Below, piece after piece: positions 7,348-16,000 of a DNA stretch of 64,000 nucleotides. The notes beneath the pieces were generated by a model. The model searched no databases, was not told the origin of the DNA, and was given only the letters and a program-made list of their open reading frames with translations. This DNA comes from Cellulomonas pakistanensis (GTDB taxonomy: Bacteria; Actinomycetota; Actinomycetes; Actinomycetales; Cellulomonadaceae): NCBI RefSeq assembly GCF_016862755.1, contig NZ_BONO01000007.1, positions 1 to 64,000 of the forward strand, written 5' to 3'. The position numbers were made by a program, and so were the translations under genes. The stretch's first letter is position 1; every line of letters begins with the position of its first letter.

Positions 7348-7797
7348 TCACACGCTGGGAGCGCGCGTGGCGCCGTCGACGGGGAGGCTGCCGCGCATCT
7401 CGGTGATGAGCTGCGGCGTCAGGGTGGCCTCGGTCCGCGAGACGAGCATCGCCATCTCGTAGCCGATGAGGCCCACGTCGCAGGTGGCGTCGGCGACGAC
7501 CGCGAGGACGGAGCCGTTCGACACGCTCATCAGGAAGAGGAACAGGTTGTCCATCTCCACGATCGCCTGCCGCACGTCGCCGGCGCGGAGCTGGCGCGCC
7601 GCCCCCCGGGTCAGGCTCGACATGCCCGCCACGATCGCCGCGAGCTGGTCGCCGCTGGTGCGGTCGAGCTGCTCGGACATGGCCATGAGCAGACCGTCGG
7701 CCGACACCACCAGCGTGTGCCGGGTGCCGGGCACGGTCCGGACGAAGTTGTCCAGGAGCCAGCCGAAGTTGGCTGCCTCGGTGCTGAGGGTGGTCAC
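7348..7797 (-). CDS. cvnB: Conservon roadblock/LC7 protein (CvnB)
   Basis: 149-aa roadblock/LC7 domain protein, the MglB-like partner of the CvnD GTPase. It starts LSTEAANFGWLLDNFVRTVPG and contains the core VVSADGLLMAMSEQLDR plus the glycine-poor beta strand region ending VSNGSVLAVVAD. The GTG at 7797 was chosen because it yields the standard family N-terminus and follows GGAGG at 4 nt spacing; an ATG two nucleotides closer to the SD opens a different frame. It lies between cvnA and cvnC in the usual order. Confidence 0.9.
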   Translation of the reverse strand: MTTLSTEAANFGWLLDNFVRTVPGTRHTLVVSADGLLMAMSEQLDRTSGDQLAAIVAGMSSLTRGAARQLRAGDVRQAIVEMDNLFLFLMSVSNGSVLAVVADATCDVGLIGYEMAMLVSRTEATLTPQLITEMRGSLPVDGATRAPSV

Positions 7798-7846
7798 ACA
7801 TCCTCCTGACGTGATGCAGGCGCGGGCGCGGCTGCGGGGACGGGTG

Positions 7847-10800
7847 TCACCATGACGGCGACGGCTGGGAGTCGGGCTCGGTGCTGGGCTCGGCCGGCAT
7901 GGCGCCGTCCTGGCCCGGGTCGGCGTCCGCGAGGGCACGACGCCCCCGACGACTGCCGGACTGGAAGCTCGACAGCCGGTCGCGCAGGCTGTCGGCGTCA
8001 CGCGCCGGCGCCTGCCCGGAGTCGGGCTGCGAGATCTCGGGCGCGGCCGGGATGGCGGTCGGCACGCGGCGGGTCAGGGAGCCGCCGGCGGGCACGTCGA
8101 CCTTCGGCCGGTACGCGGACAGCTGGCTCAGCTCGCTCAACGCCTGCTCCTGGATGTCGGCCCGCAGGGCGAGCATCTGCGCCGCCTCCGCGTCGAGCGC
8201 GCCGGGCCGGCGGGACTGGTCGGCGGCCGGGGCCGCGGCGGCGGCCGGCTGCGCCGACCACGACGGCGCGGGGGCCGGCTGCGGCACGGTGGCGCCGTCC
8301 GGCGACCACGAGGACGCCCACGCGCTCATGTCGCGGTGCGGCCGGCGCTCGGACGGCGCGGCGACCGGCTCCGGGGCCGGCGGCGGGACCTCGCCGCGGG
8401 TCCGGGTCGGCAGCGGGGCCGCGGCGGCCGGGGCCTGCGGGACCCACGCCGGCTCGGCCTGCTGCGCCGGCGCCTCGGGCGACCACGCGGGCTCGGCCGG
8501 GGCCGACCACGCGGGCGCGGCGGACCAGGACGGCCCGGGCTCGGCGACCGGGGCCTGCGGCTCGGCCGCGGGCGCGGCGGACCACGCCGGCGTCGAGGCG
8601 CCCGGACCCGGGTACGCGCCGGCGGCCTGCGCGGGCTCGGCCGGCGTGGCCCAGCCGGCGGGCTCCGCCTGCGGGGCGGGGGTCGCGGACCACTGCGGGG
8701 CGAGGCCGCGCGGCTGCTCCTCGACCGCGGCGGCGGGCTGCCAGGTGTGCGACACCGCCGGCGGCGCGGGGACGGGCGCCGGCGCGGGGGCCTGCGCCGC
8801 GGGCGCGACGGGCTGCGGCGGTGCGACGGGCTGCGGCGGTGCGACGGGCTGCGGCTGCGGCGCCTGCTGGGCGCCCGCGGGCGCGGACGTCGCGGGCCAG
8901 GCCGGCGTGCGGCCGGGGGCCGGCGCCTGCGGGGCCGGCGCGGCGGCGTCCTCGGCGGGCGCGGCCTTGCGGCCGAAGGAGAACAGCGAGCGGCGCTTGC
9001 GCGGCCGGCGGTCCTGCTCGGCCGCGGCACCGTCGCCCTGCACCAGCGCGGTGAAGTCGGGCAGCGCCGGGGCGGCCGGGGCCTGCGGCTGCGCGGCCGG
9101 GGCCTGCGCGGCCGGGGCCTGCGCGGCCGGGCCCACGGCCGGCGGGACCTGCGCGGCCGGCGGGACGGACACGGCGGGCGCCGACGGCACGCGGCTCGGC
9201 AGCGCCGTGACCGGGGGCACCGGCGCGGCGAGCTCCGCCGTCTCGTCGGTGCGCCGGACGGGTGCCGGCGCGGGCTCGGCGGGCGCGTCCGACCACGCGG
9301 CCGGCGCCTCGGCGGCGGGTGCGACCGCCGCGGGGGCGGCCGGGGCGGGCTCCGCCTGCGCGGCCCACGAGGGCTGCTCGGTCGCCGGCGCGGCAGGGGC
9401 GGGCGCGGACCACGAGGCCCACGCCTCGTCCGCCGGCTCGTCCGGGACCAGGCCCGGCACGACCAGGGCGGGGACCGCGGCCGGGGCCTCGGGCTCGGCG
9501 GGCACCTCGGGCTGCGCCGGGTGGTCCTGCTCGGCGGCGGGCTCGGGGGTCTGCTCGGGCTCGGCGTGCTCGGGCTCGGCGGCCGGCGCGGCGTGCGGCG
9601 CCGGGACGATCGGCAGCTCGCCCGTGAGCGGCGCGGACAGCGCGTCGAACCGGGCGTGGTCCGCGGCGGACAGCTCGGGCTCGTGGTCGACCAGCTCGTC
9701 GACGATCGACCGCACCTCGGCGGGCGAGGTGATCGGCGCGCGGTCGGCGGCGGGCTCGGCCGCCGGTGCGTCGCCCTCGGCGGGCGACGCAGCGAGGGCG
9801 TCGCGGCCGCGGAAGCCGGAGAACAGCCCGGCGCGCGGGCCGGCGGGGGCCGCGGCCGGGGCCTCGGGCTCCTCGACGGGGGCGGCCGGGGTGCGGGACG
9901 GCAGGCCGCCGCGGGTGGGCAGCGAGCCGCGGGACGGCAGCGCCGCCGGGGCGTCCTCGGACGGGGCGACGAGCGGGGTCCACCCGCCGGCCTCGGCCGC
10001 GACCTCGGGCGCGAGGGTCGCCTCCGCCGGGGCCGGGAGGACGACGTCCTGCTCGGCGGGGACCTCGGACCGCGCGGCGGGCGCAGCCGGGGCGGAGGGG
10101 GTGGCGTCGCCGGCGGTGCGGCGCTTCGGCAGGCCCGTCGAGGTGGCGCCGTCGGTCAGCGCGGCCAGGTCGACGGGGACCGCCACGGGCGCCTCGACGG
10201 TGGGCAGCGAGCCGGTGCCGGTCCCCGCGGAGCGGGCCGGGCCGGCGAGGGCCGGGTCGTTCGCCGTGAACAGCGCCACCGGGAACCGCACGACGGCGGC
10301 CGTGCCCGAGAGCTCGCCCTTCGCGCGCTTGAGGAAGACCTCGGCGCCGAGCCGCTGCGACAGGCGGGCCACCACGAACAGGCCCAGGCGCTGCGCGCCC
10401 AGCGCCTCGGTCGGCGACGTCGAGGCGATCGTGGCGTTGGCCGCGGCGATCTCGTCCGGGGACATGCCCAGGCCCTGGTCGACGACCCGGACGACGACGT
10501 GGTCGCCCTCGACGCCGGTCTGCACGACGACCGGGGTGCCGGGCTCCGAGAACAGCGTCGCGTTCTCGAGCAGCTCGGCGAGCAGGTGCGCGGCGCCCAG
10601 GGCGTTGAAGCCGTGCATCAGCGGGTCGGCGTCGAGCTCGAGCTGCACGCGGTCGTACTGCTCGATCTCGGAGGACGCGGTGCGGACCACGTCGGACAGC
10701 GGCATGGCCTCGCGCAGCCGGCGGCCGGAGTCGATGCCGGCGAGCACGAGCAGCGACTCCGCGTTGCGGCGCATACGCGTGGCGAGGTGGTCCAGGCGGA

Positions 10801-12127
10801 ACAGGTTGGCGAGGACCGCCGGGTCCTCCTCGGAGCGCTCGAGCTGGTCGATGAACGACAGCTGGCGGCCGAGCAGCACCTGGTCGCGGCGGGCGACGTT
10901 GACGAACATCTCGGCGATGGAGCCGCGGAGGGCCGCCTGCTCGCGGGCCACCTGGATGGTGGTGGCGTTGACGTCGTTGAAGGCCTGGGCCAGGCGGCCG
11001 ACCTCGTCCTGGGACTCGACCGGGATGTCGGCGAGCGTGAGGTCGGGGCTCTCGCCCGGGACCGCCACCTGCTCGACCAGGCGCGGCAGCTCCTCGCGGA
11101 CCGTGCCGGCGGCCGCGGTGAGGCGGCGCATCGGGACGACGATCCCGCGGGAGACGAACAGGGCGATGACGATCGACAGGGCCGCGGCGGCGAGGGTCGA
11201 GCCGGCGGTGAGGAAGGCCTGGTCGCGCGCCTGGTTGGCGATGACGGACGCGCGCCCGGAGGCGGACTCGAGCAGGTCCTCGGCGACAGGGCGCAGGGCG
11301 GCGAGCTCGGAGTTCACCAGGCCGTTCCACCGGGTCTCCTGCAGCGCCGACACGGTCAGCTCGTTGCCGGAGACCAGGGAGATCTGCATGGCCGTCAGGT
11401 CGGCGTTGCGGGACGGCAGCTGGATGCCGTCGAGCCGCAGGCTGTTGGTCTGGTTCCGCGCCTCGGAGCGGGAGTTGTCCTGGACCGCGAACAGGGAGGC
11501 GAGGTCCCGGACCTGCGCGGAGTCCGCGCCGTCGTTCTGCAGCACCTCGGTGGCGATCGGCTGCGCGCGGAGCACCTGCTCGATCGTGTCGGCGATCGCG
11601 CCGTACGCGGACAGGCGCGACGCGAGGGACCGCTCGGAGAGGGTCTCGGCGACGACGACCGGCACGTCGTTCTCGGCGGTGACGATGTCCGAGTAGTTGC
11701 TGTCGACCAGCGACTCGGGGATGGAGCCGGCGTCGATGCGCCCGCGGATGTCCGCGAGCTCGACCTGCTGGTTGGCCGAGTTCTCGACGGCCTCGCCGAC
11801 GCGGGCGTCCAGCGCGGAGAGGTCGACCTCGGCCAGCGCGGCGTCGAGCGCGGCGATCGACTCGTCGGTGGCGTCGCGCGCCACCTGGAGGTTGCCGCCC
11901 AGCGCGTCGCCGGCGACCGTCTGCACGGACAGCGTCCGCTCCTGCTGCAGCGCCTCGGCGGTGCGGGCGTACTGGGGCAGGACGTCGACGATGTCGCTGA
12001 CGTTGGCGGCGGTGCGCGCCGCGCCGACCGACTGGGCGGTGATGTAGGCCGCGGTCAGCAGCAGGACGAGCACGGGCAGCGCGAGGACCGCCAGCACCTT
12101 GGTGCGGATGCCGAGCCTGCGCAGCAT
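7847..12127 (-). CDS. cvnA: Conservon sensor kinase-like protein (CvnA) with giant Pro/Ala tail
   Basis: About 1426 aa. A membrane helix near residues 10-27 (VLAVLALPVLVLLLTAAYI) and another near 310-330 bracket a long extracytoplasmic sensor of the nitrate/nitrite-sensing (NIT) type. A HAMP-like linker follows, then a histidine-kinase-like region with a possible phosphoacceptor in LDHLATRMRRNAESLL and an HATPase with LLENATLFS and DQGLGM. The last 600-700 residues are low-complexity Pro/Ala/Glu/Gln with repeated WSAxPA and APAW motifs, longer than in most CvnA proteins. The ATG at 12127 has GGGAGG 9 nt upstream; an upstream GTG at 12193 lacks this. Heads the cvnABCD operon; in Streptomyces CvnA nucleates the complex at the membrane. 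Confidence 0.9.
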   Translation of the reverse strand: MLRRLGIRTKVLAVLALPVLVLLLTAAYITAQSVGAARTAANVSDIVDVLPQYARTAEALQQERTLSVQTVAGDALGGNLQVARDATDESIAALDAALAEVDLSALDARVGEAVENSANQQVELADIRGRIDAGSIPESLVDSNYSDIVTAENDVPVVVAETLSERSLASRLSAYGAIADTIEQVLRAQPIATEVLQNDGADSAQVRDLASLFAVQDNSRSEARNQTNSLRLDGIQLPSRNADLTAMQISLVSGNELTVSALQETRWNGLVNSELAALRPVAEDLLESASGRASVIANQARDQAFLTAGSTLAAAALSIVIALFVSRGIVVPMRRLTAAAGTVREELPRLVEQVAVPGESPDLTLADIPVESQDEVGRLAQAFNDVNATTIQVAREQAALRGSIAEMFVNVARRDQVLLGRQLSFIDQLERSEEDPAVLANLFRLDHLATRMRRNAESLLVLAGIDSGRRLREAMPLSDVVRTASSEIEQYDRVQLELDADPLMHGFNALGAAHLLAELLENATLFSEPGTPVVVQTGVEGDHVVVRVVDQGLGMSPDEIAAANATIASTSPTEALGAQRLGLFVVARLSQRLGAEVFLKRAKGELSGTAAVVRFPVALFTANDPALAGPARSAGTGTGSLPTVEAPVAVPVDLAALTDGATSTGLPKRRTAGDATPSAPAAPAARSEVPAEQDVVLPAPAEATLAPEVAAEAGGWTPLVAPSEDAPAALPSRGSLPTRGGLPSRTPAAPVEEPEAPAAAPAGPRAGLFSGFRGRDALAASPAEGDAPAAEPAADRAPITSPAEVRSIVDELVDHEPELSAADHARFDALSAPLTGELPIVPAPHAAPAAEPEHAEPEQTPEPAAEQDHPAQPEVPAEPEAPAAVPALVVPGLVPDEPADEAWASWSAPAPAAPATEQPSWAAQAEPAPAAPAAVAPAAEAPAAWSDAPAEPAPAPVRRTDETAELAAPVPPVTALPSRVPSAPAVSVPPAAQVPPAVGPAAQAPAAQAPAAQPQAPAAPALPDFTALVQGDGAAAEQDRRPRKRRSLFSFGRKAAPAEDAAAPAPQAPAPGRTPAWPATSAPAGAQQAPQPQPVAPPQPVAPPQPVAPAAQAPAPAPVPAPPAVSHTWQPAAAVEEQPRGLAPQWSATPAPQAEPAGWATPAEPAQAAGAYPGPGASTPAWSAAPAAEPQAPVAEPGPSWSAAPAWSAPAEPAWSPEAPAQQAEPAWVPQAPAAAAPLPTRTRGEVPPPAPEPVAAPSERRPHRDMSAWASSWSPDGATVPQPAPAPSWSAQPAAAAAPAADQSRRPGALDAEAAQMLALRADIQEQALSELSQLSAYRPKVDVPAGGSLTRRVPTAIPAAPEISQPDSGQAPARDADSLRDRLSSFQSGSRRGRRALADADPGQDGAMPAEPSTEPDSQPSPSW
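8805..8854. repeat. 18-nt tandem repeat inside cvnA
   Basis: GCGACGGGCTGCGGCGGT is repeated about 2.8 times head to tail and encodes the QPVAPP repeats of the CvnA tail. A similar 15-nt GCCTGCGCGGCCGGG triplet repeat occurs near 9085-9130. Such repeats can change copy number by slippage without shifting frame. Confidence 0.8.
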
Positions 12128-12305
12128 GTCGACCTGCCTCCCGATCCTCGCGTCCACCCGGGAGCCGCGCGGGGCGCGGCCGGGTGCGGGCACCCGTCGG
12201 AGGTGCCCGTTCGAACCTCATCGGCGCCCTCGGGCCCTCACATGAGCGCATCGTGAGGATTCATCCACCCGTGTCCTGCGACGACACGGTGCGTAGGCTC
12301 GCACG

Positions 12306-13289
12306 GTGGACGTGGTGGAGGTCAAGAGCCCGGGCGGACCCGACCGGCTGGAGGCCGCCGTGCGGCCGGATCCCGAGCCCGGTCCGGGCGAGGTGCTGGT
12401 GCGGGTCGCGGCGGCCGGCGTGAACCGCGCGGACCTGCTGCAGCGCGAGGGCCGGTACCCGCCGCCGCCCGGGGCGCCGGACTGGCCGGGGCTCGAGGTG
12501 TCGGGCGTCGTCGCAGGTCACGGGCCCGGCGTGGACGCCGGCGCGTGGCCGCTCGGCGCGCGGGTGGCCGCGCTGCTGCCCGGCGGCGGCTACGCGACGC
12601 TCGTGACCGTGCCGGCCGGCCTGCTCCTCCCGGTGCCCGACGAGCTGGACCTGGTGGACGCCGCCGGGCTGCCGGAGGCGCTGCTCACGGCGTGGACGAA
12701 CGTCGTGGACGCCGGGCGGCTCGCCGCCGGCGAGGTGCTGCTGGTCCAGGGCGGCTCCGGCGGCGTCGGGTCCGTGGCGGTGCAGCTCGGCGCCGCGCTC
12801 GGCGCGCACGTCGTCGCCACCGCCGGCGGCGCGGAGCGGGCGGAGCGGTGCCGCGCGCTCGGCGCCCGGACCGTCGTCGACCACCGCACGCAGGACGTGG
12901 CCGAGGCGGTGCGGGCGGCGACCGGCGGCCACGGCGCCGACGTGGTGCTCGACGTGCTGGGCGCCGGCGGGCTGGCGACGAACCTCGCGGCGCTCGCCAC
13001 CGGCGGCCGGCTCGTCGTCATCGGGACGCAGCGCGGGGCGCGCGGGGAGATCGACCTCGGCCTGCTCATGGCCCGCCGCGCGAGCGTCATCGGCACCACG
13101 CTGCGGGCGCGACCGCCGGCCGAGAAGGAGCGGATCGTCGCGGATGTGCGGGAGCACGCCTGGCCGATGCTGTCCGACGGCCGGCTCCGCCCCGTGGTGC
13201 ACGCGCGGCTCCCGCTCGCCCGCGCCGCGGACGCGCACCGGCTGCTGGACTCCGGCGAGGTGTTCGGCAAGGTGCTGCTGGTCCCCTGA
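12306..13289 (+). CDS. NAD(P)H:quinone oxidoreductase, PIG3/zeta-crystallin type
   Basis: 327-aa medium-chain dehydrogenase/reductase without zinc. It has the family start EVKSPGGPDRLE, the substrate-side AAGVNRADLLQREGRYPPPPG, the NADPH-binding VQGGSGGVGSVAVQLG (about 143-158), and the C-terminal HARLPLARAADAHRLLDSGEVFGKVLL, all typical of PIG3-like quinone reductases. No Cys ligands for catalytic zinc are seen. The GTG at 12306 lies 6 nt after a TAGGCT -10 box (12294-12299), so the mRNA is probably leaderless. It is divergent from cvnA and followed by bpa in the same direction. Confidence 0.92.
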   Translation: MDVVEVKSPGGPDRLEAAVRPDPEPGPGEVLVRVAAAGVNRADLLQREGRYPPPPGAPDWPGLEVSGVVAGHGPGVDAGAWPLGARVAALLPGGGYATLVTVPAGLLLPVPDELDLVDAAGLPEALLTAWTNVVDAGRLAAGEVLLVQGGSGGVGSVAVQLGAALGAHVVATAGGAERAERCRALGARTVVDHRTQDVAEAVRAATGGHGADVVLDVLGAGGLATNLAALATGGRLVVIGTQRGARGEIDLGLLMARRASVIGTTLRARPPAEKERIVADVREHAWPMLSDGRLRPVVHARLPLARAADAHRLLDSGEVFGKVLLVP

Positions 13290-13350
13290 CCCCCGGCGGC
13301 CCACCACGCCAGGGGTGCCGACGGGGGCCGGTCGCGGCAGGATGGCGCGC

Positions 13351-13926
13351 ATGAGCGACTCCACGACCGGACCGCAGCGCCCCCGCGTCGTCGTGCTCGG
13401 CGGCGGCGCCCCCGCCGACGCGGACGGCACGCCCGCCGGCGCCCCGGGTGAGGCCGGCGCCCCCGGGCAGGCCGGCACCGCCGAGGAGGCCGCCGCCTCC
13501 GTCGGCCAGCCCGCGAAGGTCATGCGGATCGGCACGATGATCAAGCAGCTGCTCGACGAGGTGCGCAGCGCGCCGCTCGACGAGGCGGCGCGGGCCCGGC
13601 TCGCGGAGGTGCACGAGCGATCGCTGCACGAGCTCGAGGACGGCCTGTCCCCCGAGCTCATCGACGAGCTGCACCGGATCACGCTGCCGTTCGCCGACGA
13701 GCAGACCCCGAGCGACGCCGAGCTGCGGATCGCGCAGGCGCAGCTCGTCGGCTGGCTCGAGGGCCTGTTCCACGGCATCCAGACCGCGCTGGTGGCGCAG
13801 CAGATGGCGGCGCAGGCGCAGCTCACGCAGATGCGGCGCGCCCTGCCGGGCGGCCACGGCCCGGCCGGCCCGGGCGCGGCCCCGGGCACCCCGGGCGCTG
13901 ACCCCGGCCCCGGGCAGTACCTCTAG
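13351..13926 (+). CDS. bpa: Bacterial proteasome activator Bpa (DUF2587)
   Basis: 191-aa homologue of mycobacterial Bpa/PafE (Rv3780), the ATP-independent ring that opens the 20S proteasome gate. The conserved block runs from VMRIGTMIKQLLDEV through LDELHRITLPF-type sequence to AELRIAQAQLVGWLEGLFHG and IQTALVAQQMAAQAQL. The protein ends in GQYL, the C-terminal motif that docks into the proteasome alpha ring. The N-terminal 50 residues are Gly/Ala/Pro-rich and probably disordered. The ATG at 13351 has a CAGGAT -10-like box 7 nt upstream; another ATG lies three codons earlier. No proteasome genes are in the window. Confidence 0.93.
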   Translation: MSDSTTGPQRPRVVVLGGGAPADADGTPAGAPGEAGAPGQAGTAEEAAASVGQPAKVMRIGTMIKQLLDEVRSAPLDEAARARLAEVHERSLHELEDGLSPELIDELHRITLPFADEQTPSDAELRIAQAQLVGWLEGLFHGIQTALVAQQMAAQAQLTQMRRALPGGHGPAGPGAAPGTPGADPGPGQYL

Positions 13927-13950
13927 CACCCTCGAACCCCGGCCCCCGTT

Positions 13951-14015
13951 CGCCGAGCTTGCAGAAGTTGCGGGGTTCGACCCGTGCGAAGCCCGCAACT
14001 TCTGCAAGCTCGGCG
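13951..14015. repeat. 24-bp perfect inverted repeat
   Basis: Left arm 13951-13974 and right arm 13992-14015 are perfectly complementary over 24 bp (core GAGCTTGCAGAAGTTGC), with a 17-nt loop. It sits between convergent bpa and the EamA gene and could end transcription from both sides. Its length and AT-richer core than the surroundings also suggest a dispersed genomic repeat. Confidence 0.8.
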
Positions 14016-14092
14016 CGCGCGCAGCGGCGCGCGCGGCGGCGCGCGGGGCGCGGGGCGGCAGGCGCGGCGCGGCGGCAGGCGCGGCGCGCGCG

Positions 14093-14992
14093 TCAGGCAG
14101 GCTCGGCGGCGCCGGGCGCGCGGCGCGTCGCCGTCAGCACGATCGCCGCGGTCACGCACGCGAGACCGACGACCTCCCAGCCGTGCGGCCACTGCCGCAG
14201 GGCGACCGCCCCGACCACGGCGGCCGTCGCGGGCAGCATCGCGAGCAGCACGGCGAACGTCGCGGCCGTGACCCGGCGGAGCACCACCTGCTCGATCGCG
14301 TACGGGACGACCGAGGACAGCACGGCGATGCCGAGCACCGCCGCGGCCAGCGCCGCGTCGCCCAGCACCGGCGCCGCCGCCCCGGCGAGGAACGGCGCGC
14401 CGACGAGCGCGCCCGCCGTCATGCCCACGGCCAGCGACGTGATGCCGTCGGGGCCCGGCCGCTCCGCGGGCGCCGCGGCCGCCGACCGGCGGGCGCCCTG
14501 CGCGACCCGGCGGCCGAGCAGGATGTAGCCCGCCCAGCACGCCGCCGCGATCCCGATCGCGACGAGGCCGCGCACGGAGTCCTCGCCGCCGGTGCTCAGC
14601 TCGACGCCCGCGAGCGCGACGACGCCCGCCGCCGCGACGACGATGCCGAGCCGCTCCCGCCAGGTCCGCCCGGTGACGGCGGCGACGGCGACCGGCCCGA
14701 GGAACTCGATGGCCACCGCCGTGCCGAGCGGCAGCACGTCGATCGCCACGTAGAACGACACGTTCATCGCGGCGAGCACGACCCCGAACGCCGCGGCAGC
14801 GGCCAGGTCCGCCCGGGTCCACCGCGCCCGCCACGGCCGGCGCCAGGCGAGCAGCACCAGCGCGGACGCGGCGATCCGCAGCCACGCGACGGTCGGCGAC
14901 GGCATCACCGCGAACAGGGCGACCGCGAGGGCGGCGCCGCCGTACTGCGCCAGCCCGGAGACGGCGAACAGCGCGGGCGCGGGCAGGGGCAC
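14093..14992 (-). CDS. EamA/RhtA-type drug/metabolite exporter
   Basis: 299-aa inner-membrane protein of about ten hydrophobic helices in two EamA halves. The RhtA-like features are GLAQYGGAALAVALF at the start, FYVAIDVLPLGTAVAIEFLGPVAVA at the first half's end, and IPYAIEQVVLRRV-type sequence (VVPYAIEQVVLRR) in the second half. RhtA proteins export threonine or homoserine; other members handle different metabolites, so the substrate is open. It converges on bpa and stands 40 nt downstream of the ABC permease gene in the same direction. Confidence 0.88.
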   Translation of the reverse strand: MPLPAPALFAVSGLAQYGGAALAVALFAVMPSPTVAWLRIAASALVLLAWRRPWRARWTRADLAAAAAFGVVLAAMNVSFYVAIDVLPLGTAVAIEFLGPVAVAAVTGRTWRERLGIVVAAAGVVALAGVELSTGGEDSVRGLVAIGIAAACWAGYILLGRRVAQGARRSAAAAPAERPGPDGITSLAVGMTAGALVGAPFLAGAAAPVLGDAALAAAVLGIAVLSSVVPYAIEQVVLRRVTAATFAVLLAMLPATAAVVGAVALRQWPHGWEVVGLACVTAAIVLTATRRAPGAAEPA

Positions 14993-15031
14993 CCGGGGAG
15001 CCTACGGCCACCCCGGGCGCCCCGGTGCGCG

Positions 15032-16000
15032 TCAGCCCTTGACGGAGCCCGCCAGCAGGCCGCGGACGAAGTACCGCTGCAGCGCGATGAACACGACCAG
15101 CGGCACGATCATCGAGATGAACGCGCCGGCGGTGAGCACGTGCCAGTCGCCGCCGCGGCTGCCGGCCATCTCGGCGACCGCCACGGTGAGCGGCCGCGAG
15201 CCGGTGTTCGCGAACGTGAGGCCGACCAGCAGGTCGTTCCACACCCAGAGGAACTGGAAGATGCCGAACGCCGCGATGGCGGGGACCAGCAGCGGCAGCA
15301 GCACCTGGAAGAAGATCTTCACGTGCCCGGCGCCGTCGACGCGGGCCGCCTCCACGAGGGACGAGGGGATGTCCTTCATGAAGTTGTGCAGCAGGAAGAT
15401 CGCCAGCGGCAGGCCGAAGATCGAGTGCGACAGCCAGACCGTCCAGAACGACCCCTCGACGCCGAGGTTCACGTAGTCCCGCAGCAGCGGGACCAGCGCG
15501 ACCTGCAGCGGGACCACCTGCAGCGCGAACACGGCCACGAACAGGATGTTGCGGCCCCGGAAGTCGATCCACGCGAACGCGTAGGACGCGAGGAGCGCGA
15601 TGGTGATGGGGATGACCACCGCGGGGATCGTGATGACGAACGAGTTGACGAAGTACGTCGACAGGTTCGCGCCCGAGCCGTAGAGCGCCTGGTCGTAGTT
15701 GTCGAGCGTGAACTCGGACTCGCCGTTGAACAGGCCGGCGAACACGGTCCACCAGCCGGAGCGCCGGATGTCGAGCTCGGGCCGGAACGACGTGACCAGC
15801 AGGCCGACGGACGGCAGCGTCCAGAGGATCGCGATGATGATCGCCAGCGCGGACGCCCAGGGCGACGACAGCTTGCCCTTGGTGGCGATCGCCCGCTTCT
15901 CCAGGCGGCTGAGCCGGCGGCGGCCGGGGGCCTGCGGCTCCGCGACCTCCTCGACGGCCTGGGGGACGGCCCCGGTGGGAGGCAGGGGTGTGGTCGTCAT
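15032..16000 (-). CDS. Carbohydrate ABC transporter permease (MalG/AglG type)
   Basis: 322-aa permease with six predicted helices and the EAA loop LVEAARVDGAGHVKIFFQVLLPLL that docks the ATPase. An unusually long cytosolic N-terminus (about 50 residues, Pro/Arg-rich) precedes the first helix. The C-terminus QRYFVRGLLAGSVKG is typical of the MalG class. Its ATG overlaps the upstream permease stop (ATGA), so the two are coupled. With the binding lipoprotein upstream it forms a CUT1 importer, most like alpha-glucoside (AglEFG) systems by general pattern; sugar not certain. No ATPase gene is nearby, as usual when a shared MsiK-like ATPase is used. Confidence 0.92.
   Translation of the reverse strand: MTTTPLPPTGAVPQAVEEVAEPQAPGRRRLSRLEKRAIATKGKLSSPWASALAIIIAILWTLPSVGLLVTSFRPELDIRRSGWWTVFAGLFNGESEFTLDNYDQALYGSGANLSTYFVNSFVITIPAVVIPITIALLASYAFAWIDFRGRNILFVAVFALQVVPLQVALVPLLRDYVNLGVEGSFWTVWLSHSIFGLPLAIFLLHNFMKDIPSSLVEAARVDGAGHVKIFFQVLLPLLVPAIAAFGIFQFLWVWNDLLVGLTFANTGSRPLTVAVAEMAGSRGGDWHVLTAGAFISMIVPLVVFIALQRYFVRGLLAGSVKG

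Noticed and set aside
8200..9650. Repetitive DNA suggesting a CRISPR-like or satellite array
   Set aside because: Repeats are short, in frame and code for Pro/Ala repeats in CvnA; no spacers.
7881..12256. Open frames of over 1,200 codons opposite and beside cvnA
   Set aside because: No domain pattern, low complexity, and cvnA is firmly supported by helices, kinase motifs and operon context.
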